From: Casuarina equisetifolia
Taxonomy: Eukaryota; Streptophyta; Magnoliopsida; Fagales; Casuarinaceae
Length of the DNA stretch: 64,000 nucleotides
Direction: 5' to 3'
NCBI GenBank assembly: GCA_028551475.1
Contig: CM052357.1
Coordinates: forward strand, 20,998,451-21,062,450
The translations under genes and the position numbers were made by a program. Shown in pieces: positions 52,844 through 64,000 of this stretch (positions are counted from its first letter, which is position 1; each line of letters opens with the position of its first letter). The notes beneath the pieces were generated by a model. The model had not been told where the DNA came from. It saw only the letters and a list, made by a program, of their open reading frames with translations, and made no database searches.

Positions 52844-54399
52844 TTCATACGTTGGTCTCTTCTGAAATTGTTTGGGAGAAAATGGTTGCTGAGGATTGGG
52901 TTGTGTAGGGGAAACAGACAACTTATGGAAATTTTGATCGAAGCCGGATCAGAACCAGCTGTGGAATTTCTCGAAATTTGAGAGTTCCAGTAACGTTCGA
53001 TTCTTATGAAACTGACATATACGTTACGTACAGGAAGCATGACATTCGTAGCCGTCGGATTTTGTTAAAGGAAGAGAAGCGGTATACACGAGGTAGCAAG
53101 CATTGTGGTAGTTTCATTAATGTGTTTTCACGTGTTACAAGTAAATGAAGAGATACGTAATCCATTCGGAAACAACGTGTTATTTGGGGATTAATTGGGT
53201 GCTCGCCACCACTAAAGCGGAAGAATTAGACTAGGGTAAGGTATTTTCGAGTAAGAGATATGAACAACTCAAGAGACTGCATGACTGGTATGATTAGTGG
53301 ACTAAGGAGAGCGTTTTCAAGTGGAAGCGCCAATACGAAAATTGGATCTATGGGTGAGCATTTTCGGAATAAAAAGCAAGGCAATTTAGAGAGCACATGT
53401 GGGTGGGGTCCATTACCTATCTTACACTAGGGATAACAATCACAAGTCATTGGGTGGGGGCATAGTTTTGTTTTGACACCACTTGTCACAGCTTAGACTT
53501 CATTCTAAAAAATCAACTCATTGGGAGGAGTAGCCAAACCCCTCCACGATTTACTATAGGATACTATATACAAAGAAGAGGAACAAATTTCTCAAAAGAT
53601 AACTATATAAAATTTGATTTGAGAATAATATCTTAGATATGGATTTTCTATTTTGTTTTTATAAATATGGGAGTTTATTTATTAAAAAATAAAAGAATAT
53701 AAAAATTTAGTATAATTCATCCAAAATAAAATCATGGTTGGAATTATTCAGCTATGACATAACAAAACATTTGTTTCAATAAGTTTAATGTTCCTAAATA
53801 GAGATGCTTTATCACTACTTCTTTTTTAATTTTCGTAAATAAAATTAATATTTCAACAATTTTGTTTTGAAACTGTCTATGAATCATTCAAACAAAATAT
53901 GATAGATATATACTAAAAAACACAATTTAAGAAGTTTCATAACCAAATTCTTTCATTTAATTGCTTTAACCAACCATTACAATTCAAAGTTCCAACTGTT
54001 AATATTTCTATAAAGGTCTTGTTGTATAAAAATACTTTGTCAAATTTATTTAGTCTAAGTACACTAAAAAAATAAGTATAACATGCTTTTAAATTGAAAA
54101 CTACAAAAAATACAATATAAATTATTTAAGGGGAGTTATCAAGATATCACTTTTATTATAAGAAGTTTGTCCTTATATATGAGCCACCTAATAAAATTAT
54201 ATTTGCTAATTTTACATAACCATATTAAATCATGTCATTCAACGTCAATATTAGCTTGTTACAATTTCTTGTATGTTTCTTTACAAAAATAAAAATGTCT
54301 AGAAAGTGTAGATATGAAAATTTGTTATAGCTTCAAAAGATTTCTCCAATTTCATGTCATATCTCCTTTGATGTTAAGATGCATAACTAATTTTTTTTT
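52844..54399. other. Upstream of the cystatin, then AT-rich DNA
   Basis: 52844-53200 is the probable cystatin promoter and leader. From about 53550 the sequence becomes extremely AT-rich and may be the degraded 3' part of the LINE that follows, but I see no motif to prove it. Confidence 0.5.
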
Positions 54400-55225
54400 A
54401 TTTAGTATTATAAATCTATTTATTTTGTAAGGATGAACTTAGATAATTAATGAGATTCAAGAGTAACTTATCTCAATAAAACTTTATTCCATACTTTAAA
54501 GTTTAGTAACCTAAATCTTTCTCCCTTTTTAGGTAAACAATTGACTTGTGAAGTAACCTTATAAGTTTTATAATTTTCTGAATTACCTACCCAATCTTCT
54601 TCTCAATTTTATAAATGGTTTGCTATGAGAGAAATAATATTTGCATCCAAAAGTAAGAACTAATGTTGGTAATTGTAACTTTCTTATATAGCTTAAGTGT
54701 CTTATTTCCTATCCATCAATTTTTTTTATGATTTCTTTTTTCTGTTAAAACCTTATAATTAATATAAGTAAGCCTTTTTATAATAAAGGGAACACCAAGA
54801 TACTTGATAACAAGAGTTTCTTTGGACAATAGAGTATGATTCAATATCAAAAGCTTTTCTTACTCAATGAGCCTTGAAAAAAAATATTTGGCTTTTGTTA
54901 AGATTAAAATGTAAAGTTGTAAGTGCTATATAAGTATTTTAAAGCATCAGTAAAACATAATACTAAATTAATATCCTTATGTACAAATAAAAATAAGTTG
55001 TCAATAAAGTAATTGTGAGTGATATTCTTCCTTTTACAGTGCCAATGATATTTGAAAGTAGAATAAAATTTTTTCTCAATAATAATCTTGTTAAGAATTT
55101 TCATAATAAGAATAAATAAATAAGATGATAGGAAATTTCTTTGCCTTAATCTATTCATGCCTTCAAAATAACTAACATGTTCACCATTAATGTTAATAGA
55201 GAATTTGGTAGTAGAATGCATTGAC
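54400..55225 (-). mobile_element. LINE (L1-type) reverse transcriptase remnant
   Basis: The minus-strand frame 55221-54904 encodes the RT core in order: SININGEHVSYFEG, GLRQ-like RLRQRNFLSSYLFILIM, then YFIDNLFLF where active elements have FADDL, so the catalytic Asp pair is gone. Farther down, LNKSQIFF and, at about 54560-54440, CLPKKGERFRLLNFKVWNK match the plant LINE region after the RT. Many stops interrupt it. Confidence 0.8.
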
Positions 55226-56329
55226 TAATCAAATTAATTAATAATTAAGGAGTATAAATAACTCTATTTTTATATAGTTACTTTAATTATTTTATATACT
55301 AAATAAAACAATGTTTGTATGATAATATTTGGTTTTCCTTATACTAATTCATTTTTTTAATCATACAGCAAAAGACAATATAATAAGGAAAAAAGAGAAC
55401 TAACTTATTTTCATGACAATTGTACTAAGGGGGAAGAAAAGAAAAAAAAAAGAAAGGACAAAAAAGAAAAAGAAAAGGAAAATAGAAAAACAAGAGAGGG
55501 ATTAACGAGGACGCTGCGGTCGTGCGAAAGCCGACCCCGTTCTCACCGGCGTGGGGTTCGCGACACGAGGGGAGCAGTCGTGCGAAAGCCGACCCGACCC
55601 AGGAGAGAGAAAGCCCCGTGTGACGGCCGTGCGAGAGCCCACCCGATGCTGCTTCCGTCCAGCATCTCCGGCGAAGACAGATGGCAAACACTGTCTGGGC
55701 TTTCTTCGGCGAGTTCCTGCAAGTCTGTTACGCAAGCTGTTTCTTGTAGATCTGCACGATTTGGCGGCAGATCTGCGTTTTGGGTTCATTTATGCGAGTT
55801 TCCGGCAAGTTTCTAGTAGATTTAAGCAATTTTTTCGGCAGATCTTCGTTTTGGGCTTCTTTCCGGCGAGTTTCTGTGCAAAACGAGCGGCAGCGCGTGG
55901 CGGCCCATGGGTGGGGTGTGACAACGGTTTTTCTCTTTAAGCCTTCTAGTCTGTTCCTATGATGTGTAAGAGTTGTGCAAAGCTTCTTTTAAAAAAAGAC
56001 GAGGGTGGGACAATTTTTATGCTTTCAATTCAAGATGTTTTATTCAATTTTTAGCATTGTTCTTACTTGTACTTATATTATGTTTTGATTTACTTTTATA
56101 GAGATATGATGTAACTTAATTATAATAGTATGAATTTCATAATTGTCATGTTTTATAAAATATTTTGTTTATATAAGTGATATATTATTATGTTTAATAT
56201 TTTTAAGTGATTAATTACCACATGGTTTAATTTGCATATTTAAGACTAAAAGAAGATAATGTATAGTTATTTCTTATAATATATAATTATAAATTAAATA
56301 TGAATATACAACTTTGAAATCAAGCCATT
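55226..56329. other. AT-rich DNA around a GC-rich repeat block
   Basis: Apart from the block at 55500-55930 the sequence is AT-rich. A long A/G-rich run occupies 55425-55500. The overlapping frames here come from the repeat block and are not supported as genes. Confidence 0.5.
55500..55930. repeat. GC- and CpG-rich block with internal repeats
   Basis: GTCGTGCGAAAGCCGACCC occurs at about 55515 and 55572, with a diverged third copy near 55626. A 71-bp unit (AGATCTGC...CGGCAGATCTKCGTTTTGGG) is repeated in tandem at about 55745-55878. CpG density is high, in sharp contrast with the flanks. The origin is unknown; an LTR or satellite-like piece is possible. Confidence 0.7.
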
Positions 56330-57210
56330 ACTCACCTAAATGTTTCAACACTTAGTGTAATTTAGTGAGTTATCAAACGATAATTTGAATGCTTACACTG
56401 AAGCTTTTCTTGAAATTTATGACATGATTAAATATAATGGAGTCACAAATGATGATGATGGGTTAAGGTTATTTTCCTTTTATCTTAGAAATAAAGCTAA
56501 AAGTTGGCTCTCTTCTCTTCCTTTAGAATCAATCATTAAATTGAATGATTTGGCTAAAAAATTTTTTAGTAAGTTTTTTCATCTTTCAAAAATCTGTCAA
56601 AATGCATAACAATAATTTTACTTTTACGCATATGGACAATGAAGTGTTGTATAAAGCTTGGAAAAAATTCAAGTAGCTTTTAAGAATATGTCCATATAAT
56701 TATATATAACCTTTCTATCATGGATCTAGTACAAATTTTCATTTCATGATTGATGTTGTTATATTGCATAATATTATATGGATCAAAAGGCTTTTATGTG
56801 GATGAAAATGGGGATGAAATAATTTTTGATGAATCCTTTCAAGTGGTTTGAGTTGAAGAAACAATAGATGAATGAAGAAGGTAACGGGCCTTTGACAAAA
56901 ATTGCTTTTACCATCCTTGTGCATATTGATGACAACCTTGATAAGTAGCACATAAGGGTCTTTATGGACAAAGGAAAGGCCAAATGAAAAGCAAGTGAAT
57001 GTTTGGGATTAGAATGTTGCTACGAGCTCTTTAAGCCAAATGATAAATGAGGTAGTACTTAAAGCAAACAAGTTGAATGAAGATCTTAAAAAGGACTCGC
57101 AATGTTCTAGTGTACAAGCTTTAGAAGACAAAGATCAACAAATACAATTGTTAAGGATTTTAATGGTAGAATTAAAGCAAAGTTTAACTATTAACTCTAG
57201 GAATATGGTG
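56330..57210 (+). mobile_element. Ty3/Gypsy gag remnant (Athila/Tat-like)
   Basis: The frame 56385-56609 reads AFLEIYDMIKYNGV, RLFSFYLRNKAKSWLSSLP and LAKKFFSKFF, the retrotransposon gag core. A shifted frame then gives MDNEVLYKAWKKFK and LRICPYN, which continue the same domain. The zinc knuckle was not found, and stops are frequent. Confidence 0.8.
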
Positions 57211-58639
57211 TAATATTTCCTAAATAAGATAATTTTGTAGTATCTAATGGATAAGAGAAATTCAAGTCAAAATTTGATCAATTTCAAGTTAAGAGTTCTT
57301 ATGTTATTCTAATTGAGCTGAAAAGGATAACTAAGAGTAAACTCATTCAATTGACCAATTAGATGAGTAAAAGGGTAAACTAATGAAGGATTAAGTAGAA
57401 AGTAGGCAGTAGATCATTGACTTAAGATTGTTTTACCATTTTCATTTTTACATGACTCATCAAGATTTTCTCACAAAGTGATAGGCTAAGTTAAGAATGC
57501 AAAAAGAAAGTGAGCAGAAATTTATAGCAATAAAGGAGAATTTGACATATATAGTGTGAGAAAAATGGAAAAAAAAAAAAAGGCATAAGAAAGTCAAACA
57601 TAGGACAAGGAAAAACTATTCAGGCTGAGGCAAATAAGGCACATTGATGATAGACTAATAAAGTAGCTTTATGATATTCATGACTGTCTAGAGGTTTAAA
57701 GTAGAATGTATGTTTCCAAAGTGAGGAGAAAAGGGATGACTAGATCTATCAAGGATCAAGACTTAGTTATTGATGTTAGAATTAAGACTCCTAGCAAAGA
57801 GGTGGTAATTCATAAGACTATAGCTAAAAGTTTCCACAAGAACTTGATTCTAGATCATGAGTTTAAAGATAAGACTTGTTAACCTGTGCATTTCCTCACA
57901 GGGGATTGATAACTACTCATTAGCATCTAAAGGAAACACATTTTATTATAACCTAGATTCTTTAGAGTCCTCTTTAGGACAAAAAATTTAGTTGTAGATC
58001 TACATGTTTAAACTTCAATGTTTAAGCCCTTGATGTGTTTCTTTTTCTTTTTGGAAATTATGTAAACTTGGTTATACCTATTGTAATATCAACTTTCCTT
58101 TCCCTTTTTTGAGGGCATGTAATTATTGGTTTAGGATATACCTTGTCCAACTTTGCTTGATTTCAATTAAATAAATGATATGTTTTCTTTAAAAAAAAAA
58201 CACATCATGCACTAAAAAATTATCTTATAGTTATGATGGATTCAAGAAGTGTTGCAAAGTTTTAAAGAGAATGAACATTTAAAAACCATCTTGGAAGGCC
58301 TCGATGTAGACCTAACTAGTCAATTAAGGTATAGCTTTATCAATAGGGTGTTGAGGTACTAGGGTAAGATAGTGTTAAGAGGGATTGTTAGAGAATAGGG
58401 AAGTAAGGGGAGGGTACCAAGGGCAATTGCAAGAGATGGTTATACAACAGTTGCATGATTTAATTATATAAGGCACTTGAGAATTTTGAGCACCCTTAAA
58501 AGAATCCAACAAAAATTCAATTTGCCACCAATGAAATAGGTGTTGATTGCATAGGTATCTAGGTATGACACCTATCATAAATATAAGTTTAAGAGAGTAC
58601 CATATCTAAGTCTGCTGCTACCCTTATCAATTTCAAGTT
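57211..58639. other. AT-rich DNA between two Gypsy remnants
   Basis: No reverse transcriptase motif could be found, although it would be expected here if the gag and integrase belonged to one element. 57960-58200 ends in an A-run. No gene is seen. Confidence 0.5.
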
Positions 58640-59300
58640 AAGAATGACAAGAAATTAGTTTGGAATTTATCAAGGGCATACCAAAAAACAATAGCAAGGA
58701 CACTATTTTGGTGGTAATGGATCATCTCATGAACTATGCTCACTTATGGATTGAGTCACCCCTTCTTTGCCACTTAAGTGGCCTTAATCTTTATAAATGG
58801 AATGGAAATGGTACATAGTTTAGCATTAATAATTGCAAACAATTGAAATGAAGGAGTTGTTCAAAATCCTAGTAATGAAGCTCCACCGTAGAATGATTTA
58901 CCACTTTCAAACCAAATGGTAACTTGAGTGGGTCAACCAATGTTTAGAGTAATACCGTAAATGCTCTAATGATAGGCCCAAGAACTAGCACTTATGGCTT
59001 GTATTTGGTAGAGTGGTGATACACACACCAAGTATCACACTTCCCTCTAGATGACTTCCTTCAAAGCTTTGAATGGTTATAAGTCCAGTTAAGCCCCAAG
59101 TAAATAGGATGGTTGTACATTAGAATGATCCACTATTGAAGTCTATCTCTTCATTACTGAAGTTTATGGAGTATGAACATCTTATAAAGATGTGATCCTT
59201 GGATTTGTTTGATGTGTGGCAAGTAACAACTCTTATCTTTAAGTACACCAAGGAGTTGATGTCTATCTCTCGTTACTAACTAATCTAGCATAATTAGCTA
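58640..59300 (+). mobile_element. Ty3/Gypsy integrase remnant (chromovirus-like)
   Basis: At 58663 the plus strand encodes LEFIKGIPKNN and DTILVVMDHLMNYAHLW, the start of the integrase core. Later frames give a mutated YHPQTDGQTE-type segment with VNQCLE, then RPKN and HLWL, and a tail like FDVWQVTT. The wording of these motifs is chromovirus-like, unlike the Athila-like gag upstream. Confidence 0.7.
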
Positions 59301-61186
59301 TAATACTAAAGATTGATGGGAAATTGCAAACTTGAATCATAAAATTTTCTACTAATCCATTTTAGAGTGTTGTGGAGTATTAGCTTATACAAGAAGTGAA
59401 TAAAGAAATACTTTATCTACTCCAAAATAAATGTAATATGTAGAGTGTGCTTTAGTTAATCTTTTAAATAGGTGATTGAGATTAAGAAAAATACTAACAT
59501 GCAACAATAGTCCCCCCCCAAAAAAAAAAAAAAGAAACATTCAAATGGAAGGTTTTCAATTTACAATACCTTACAATAATTTAAAATTTTTGAACTTATA
59601 GTTTTCCATGTCTTCGATACTACTTATAAAGAAGAGCACGCGACTTCTCAAAGCATAATTATAAAGAATCTTATACAAAAAAGAAAAGTTGTACATAGAT
59701 AAATGTTAACAGAGATAATTTGGTGGACAAAATAAAGATTTCCACTTGTAGTGGAAATGCTTCTTCAGATGTGTTCTCTGGACGAAGATAAAGAAGTTAA
59801 CTAACAAACCAACAACATAAGGTTCCTGAAATTCTCCCCAGATTTGTCCCTCACAACGGTCTTGTGTTCCGACTTTGTAACTCACACAGGTTGTGCAATA
59901 ACTCATATTCATAAGTGCTATCTGCTTCTGTTTTGTGCTAAATTCAGCTTTTATATAATATACGATACCAATATTGCTGAATTCAGGTTCTACTAAGTTC
60001 CGGTAGATCAAGAACACATCACTAATTTTCTCGTAAGGATTTATGCAGTCTGCTATTTTATTTTATTTTTATTTTTTTGGAAATTGGAAGTATACCTGGA
60101 AAAGTAATAGTGAAAATAATTACCATCCAAACTAAAATATAAGAGAAATTGAAGCTACAAAGTATCATATGGATCTTTAAGACAAACCGAAAGGAGATCA
60201 TCCTGGAATAATAAGGCTCCAATTCCAACCAACTTTAATTGTTGCTTACCCTAATATCAAGATATCCATAACTCACATATTCATCCGAAAAAAGAAAATG
60301 ATATCCATTAGATCTATGTTTGCTTCCAAGCAATCAGAAGCAATTACTTGAATGAACGTGTTGGGTTTACACTTTGTATTTTGCACTATGATGGTACCTG
60401 TTTTTCACAGGAAAAAGAGGAAGGTTGCCTTCTCATTAGCATCGAAGAACTCATCAATAACTTTAAATCCTATAACAGGTGAAGGCAAGTGAGCCGCTAA
60501 ACTTTGATTCAAGTGTCAAAAGGTACGTTTTGTGAGCATCACAGAAAAGCAAAAAAGATGTGACTAAGAGAGCTATTTGTTCATTGCAGTTGTTTCTTCG
60601 TCTGAAACGCAAGCCGAAAACCACCCAGGTTGTGCTTAGTTTTGGCATGGATAAGCATAACTTTTTATTAAGTAGATTGGTTTCGGACAGAGGAGCCCAT
60701 CGAGGACATTGCAACCCAAGTAAGAAAATTAATTCTTGCTGTTTGCCCAATCTTTTATGGACCATGGGGAACAGGGAACTCCTGCTTAAAGTTCATCAAG
60801 TCAGAGCACAGGAAGTGCAGCATCTGAGACACGTTGGTTCGTGTATATCTACTCCATCTTCCCAGACCCTTGTCATTCGTAAAGGACAAAAAAATCAAGT
60901 TAAGGAATGAAGATCCAGACATTCTGCTCTTGAAGATCACACTTGCTTCTCCATCATTGCTCAGTCTTACATCCAGGAGCCAGAAAGTAGGAGCAATAAA
61001 ATGATGATAATATTAAAAAAAATGCGTAAAAGAAAACAAAAGAAAAAGGAGAATAAGGGAGAGACCAAAGTAAAACCCTTTAGATTCTTTCGTTCTGATT
61101 AAGACATCACTTTACTCATTGGGCTGCTTTCCTTGTGCCAATACAAATCTCGCAGCAAAACCATCTAAAACCACTGAATTCTTACC
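59301..61186. other. Intergenic, upstream of the galacturonan-binding protein gene
   Basis: Frames at 59706-60017 (-), 60463-60765 (-) and 60560-60910 (+) overlap or stand alone and match no family I know. The last 150 bases are probably promoter and leader of the next gene. No other feature is seen. Confidence 0.5.
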
Positions 61187-62460
61187 ATGAGTCTCATGGG
61201 TTCTCTCTTCACCTACAGACCCCAACCAGAAACCAGGTTTTCTACTTGTTCGTTCACTTTCTTGATCATTCAACTTATCCTCTCCTTTCTCAGCCTCACA
61301 AGAGTTCAGGCCAGCCATTGCAGAACCTCTTGCGGTGATATTCCGATCAACTACCCTTTCGGCATTGACGATGGTTGTGGAAGCCCCTATTACCGACACA
61401 TTCTTGTCTGCTCCAACGCAGGAAAACTTGAGCTCCGAACACCCTCTGGGAGATACCCAGTTCTCAACGTGAGTTATTCCGATCCTCACATTCTGGTCAC
61501 TGATCCTTTCATGTGGAATTGCCAGGACGGAGACAACTTCCGTCCAACCAGAGCGTTCAGCCTTGACACGAGCACGCATTTCTCCCTCTCTCCTCAGAAT
61601 GAATATCTTTTCTTTAATTGTAGCCAAGATCATGTGATCATTCAGCCAAGGCCTATGTTTTGTGAACACTTTCCTGAAAGGTGTGATTCGTCTTGCGATA
61701 GTGCCAGTTATCTCTGTAGGCACCTACCAGGGTGTTCCTCCATATTGAGCGGCAGTTCTTGCTGTTCTTACAATCCAAAAGCCACTGAATCTCTCCGGCT
61801 GATGCTCAAGTACTGTGCTAGTTATACTAGCGTGTACTGGAAGAATATTGGTGAACCTCAACCGTATGATCAAGTCCCAGAATACGGGATCAGGGTTGAT
61901 TTTGATATTCCGGTGACCACGCGCTGCCTTCAGTGTCAGGATACGCTGAAGGGAGCAGGGACATGCGGATTTGACACTCGCACACAGAGTTTCTTGTGCC
62001 TGTGCGAGGAACGAAATATCACTACTTATTGTAAAGGTACGTTTCTAGTCTTTCGAAAATCAACTGTTAATTTATCACAATTGTAATGCATTTATTAAAT
62101 CAATCCTGAATTCATATTTCCCTTTTGTTTTGCTTTAAATTTCATGATTTATACCTTTTATCTGAAGCAAATTTGGGTGCCATTGTGCAGATCATAGCCT
62201 TTCTGGGCATAGTAGTCGGAAAATCATTGCAGGTGAGAAATTGAATTTTGACATGAAATTTTAGATGTCAAGGGCGTTTAATTTGTTGAAGCTTGTTTCC
62301 TGACTTGTGTTGTGCTTTTTCTTCATCTTCAGGAACTGTAAGTGGAGTTTCAGGCGTTGGGGCCTTAGGAATCGGAGCTGTTATGTGGTACTTGAAGAAA
62401 GTTAGAGCTAAGGCTGCAGTGACATGTGGGGTCCAAAGCAATGAGAATAGGCTTTTCTGA
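61187..62460 (+). CDS. GUB_WAK_bind domain membrane protein, no kinase
   Basis: Three exons, 61187-62036, 62191-62232 and 62333-62460, join in frame to 339 aa. After a hydrophobic leader (about 25-43) comes the cysteine-rich wall-associated-kinase galacturonan-binding domain, starting CRTSCGDIPINYPFGIDDGCG. Later Cys-rich WAK-type features are CLQCQDTLKGAGTCGFD and FLCLCEE. Exon 3 encodes one transmembrane helix (SGVGALGIGAVMWYL) and a short basic tail, with no kinase domain. The architecture matches small plant proteins annotated as WAK galacturonan-binding or WAK-like without kinase. It is likely plasma-membrane anchored with the domain in the wall; pectin binding is inferred. A second Met (61196) could also be the start. 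Confidence 0.9.
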
Positions 62461-62881
62461 AGGCATTCAATACTGGATACCTTGCTTTACCTTTTCTTAT
62501 TTTTTGATTACTTTTTATACCTTTAACATGCCTCTTTGATGGCTTCTGTTTCTTTCTGTCACATAAAATGAGAACCCATGATACTTCTTTCCTTTCCCTA
62601 CGCATCTTTCATAATACATATTGCTGAGTCAAAAGTGAAAGATAGGCCGTGGATGCATCTTTTTGATTATATATTACACAAAACTCATTGGTTTAATCGT
62701 TCGCTCTGGAACTTAATTTGTGTATTCTCGAAAATGATACTTAGGATTTATTGTAAAGCCGTCTATTCGGGTTCCCTTCCAGCAACTCCCGAGTGCGAAC
62801 ACGCTTCCAAGGAGCTCGTTGTATATCACTTCAGGGAGGAAAAGTAGCAAGGAAGAGAATTGTAACAAAAAGCTTTCCAAA
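62461..62881. other. Convergent 3' regions
   Basis: 421 bp between the stop codons of the galacturonan-binding protein gene and the pectate lyase gene. It holds both 3' UTRs; the frames at 62578-62847 and 62713-62904 are not supported as genes. Confidence 0.6.
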
Positions 62882-63532
62882 TCAGCACGCTTTACCAAGA
62901 ACACAATTCAGAGGGCCAGCATTTGAAGTCAGAGCAGGCACCATTAATCCATGAGCGACGGCAAACGATTGCTCTCGAGTGTAATACGGAGAGCAGCTTC
63001 CCCACCCAGATTGAATAAAATAGGCACCATTGTCAAACACATCCCTGGAAGATCTCCATTTCCAACTCTTCCAGTAACCCCTTGAGTATCTCTTGGTAAC
63101 CTGTCATACAAGAAACAGCACTTCCCATGTGAAACTCTAAAGCTACTATAACTATCATTTCGAGTAATTCAGTCACTGTCATATGGTTAACCAAATGTTT
63201 TGTTCACTTTCGCACCTGTTTGGCGTGGAGAATGTTAGGAGCTATAAAGTAGTTGCCTTCACTAAAGATTGTTGGATTAGCACTGCCGCCGACGGCATAC
63301 ATTTTCCACTCCTCATATTTATTGTTGGCCACATGCGCATATCCAAACCTGACCCTGAAAAGCACCAGAGTAATATGAGTATGATGATACTGGCGCTTGG
63401 AAATCAAAAACAGGTGAGTTTCCCTCACCTGGGCATTCTCTCGATAAGGCCAGCACCGAACCGGTTGTAGACTATCGTGACTCTCATGACTTTATCTGCA
63501 GTAAATGCATCATCGTGCCCAAGCAGCATCAC
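62882..63532 (-). CDS. Pectate lyase (PL1 family), 3' part only
   Basis: Three exons are inside the window: 63532-63429, 63354-63216 and 63100-62882, encoding the last 153 aa. The 5' exons lie beyond 64000. The sequence reads [26 protein letters not shown], then [21 protein letters not shown], where RMPRVR fits the PL1 catalytic RxPxxR pattern (split by an intron), then [18 protein letters not shown] and, in the last exon, VTKR and WKSWKWRSS. The chain ends [11 protein letters not shown]. Pectate lyases cleave de-esterified homogalacturonan in the wall by beta-elimination with calcium. The calcium-binding residues must be in the missing part. The gene is convergent with the galacturonan-binding protein gene. 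Confidence 0.93.
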
Positions 63533-64000
63533 CTGCAAAATAATTAATAATGACAATTACGATGGTCGTAGTGGTGGCAAATTTTCTTTTAAAGCAATGT
63601 TTGAAAACAGTGTCACATGAGTTCAATATTATTTAAATTTTGTTTGAAAATCTTCTTCCTAAGAAAGAAATATTCATCTACTCTTAGGTTGAGTTTTAGA
63701 TAGAACAGAGTTATTTAACTTTACTTGGGGATGAGGGATATGTCAATAGTACTAAATTAATTTCACATTGCTTCAAATCTACTTGGGAATCTTCTTCATA
63801 AGAAATTTAACAAAAAAAAAAAAAAAAGGCTCTTGCTCTTCAGTAGATTTTTGGATATTTTGAATTTCTTAAGAGTAACATTAAAAGGTGTCATGGAGAA
63901 GGAAAGTACAAATTATATCCCCGTTTAATTCCCTCTTTCATTAGTGTCTACTATTTATGTCAACATTCAAGTAATGGCTAAGATTCCACCATATATACTG
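63533..64000 (-). other. Pectate lyase intron, running off the window
   Basis: This is intron sequence after the acceptor at 63533. It contains a 15-A run near 63813 and two similar AT-rich segments (AATCTTCTTCCTAAGAAA at about 63650 and AATCTTCTTCATAAGAAA at about 63788). No exon is visible before the window ends. Confidence 0.6.

Noticed and set aside
59706..60017. 103-codon minus-strand frame
   Set aside because: Cysteines are present but no family pattern; isolated and AT-rich.
60463..60910. Overlapping frames on both strands
   Set aside because: No known domain on either strand, and the two overlap, so at most one could be real.

Overview
The window is nuclear DNA from an angiosperm, most likely a woody eudicot. 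It is AT-rich, with GT-AG introns, low gene density and layered retrotransposon debris. No organelle genome, virus or bacterial operon is evident. Exon boundaries were set by eye from splice sites, frame continuity and remembered family sequences; no database search was possible.

Four complete genes and one pseudogene lie in the left 38 kb. In order they are: a BAP31-like ER membrane protein (+, 3.6-6.1 kb, 2 exons); convergent with it, an S-type anion channel of the SLAH1/SLAH4 type (-, 6.7-8.5 kb, 2 exons); a MAPKKK17/18-like kinase copy (-, 23.4-24.5 kb) that I call a pseudogene because it has lost its ATG, carries a 2-bp frameshift and has DLG in place of DFG; a phytepsin-type aspartic proteinase (-, 26.8-31.5 kb, 13 coding exons plus a 5' UTR intron); and a group IIb WRKY factor (-, 35.8-38.05 kb, 6 exons). 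A second, much shorter remnant of the same kinase lies at 12.05-12.22 kb.

Between the two kinase copies is a transposon nest (12.5-22.3 kb). A Copia element with 423-bp LTRs (12734-18030) has inserted into the RNase H region of an older Copia. Next to this are a truncated long LTR, another decayed Copia (gag to RNase H) and a tRNA-derived SINE. The truncated LTR belongs to the same family as a clean solo LTR at 125-1551.

The region 38-52 kb has no gene I can support. It holds several SINE-like insertions, two of them with visible target-site duplications, and local tandem duplications. A single-exon phytocystatin lies at 52.5 kb (-). The region 54.4-59.3 kb is another graveyard: a LINE reverse transcriptase remnant, a GC-rich repeat block, an Athila-like gag and a chromovirus-like integrase. 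The right end carries a WAK-type galacturonan-binding-domain membrane protein without a kinase (+, 61.2-62.5 kb) and, convergent with it, the 3' half of a pectate lyase gene (-, 62.9-63.5 kb) that continues past the window edge.

The genes do not form a pathway unit; each is an independent locus. I found no novel multi-gene system. The most informative observations are the nested insertion whose target frame resumes across it, the multiply broken kinase pseudogene, the SINEs with target-site duplications, and the G-quadruplex-prone minisatellite.
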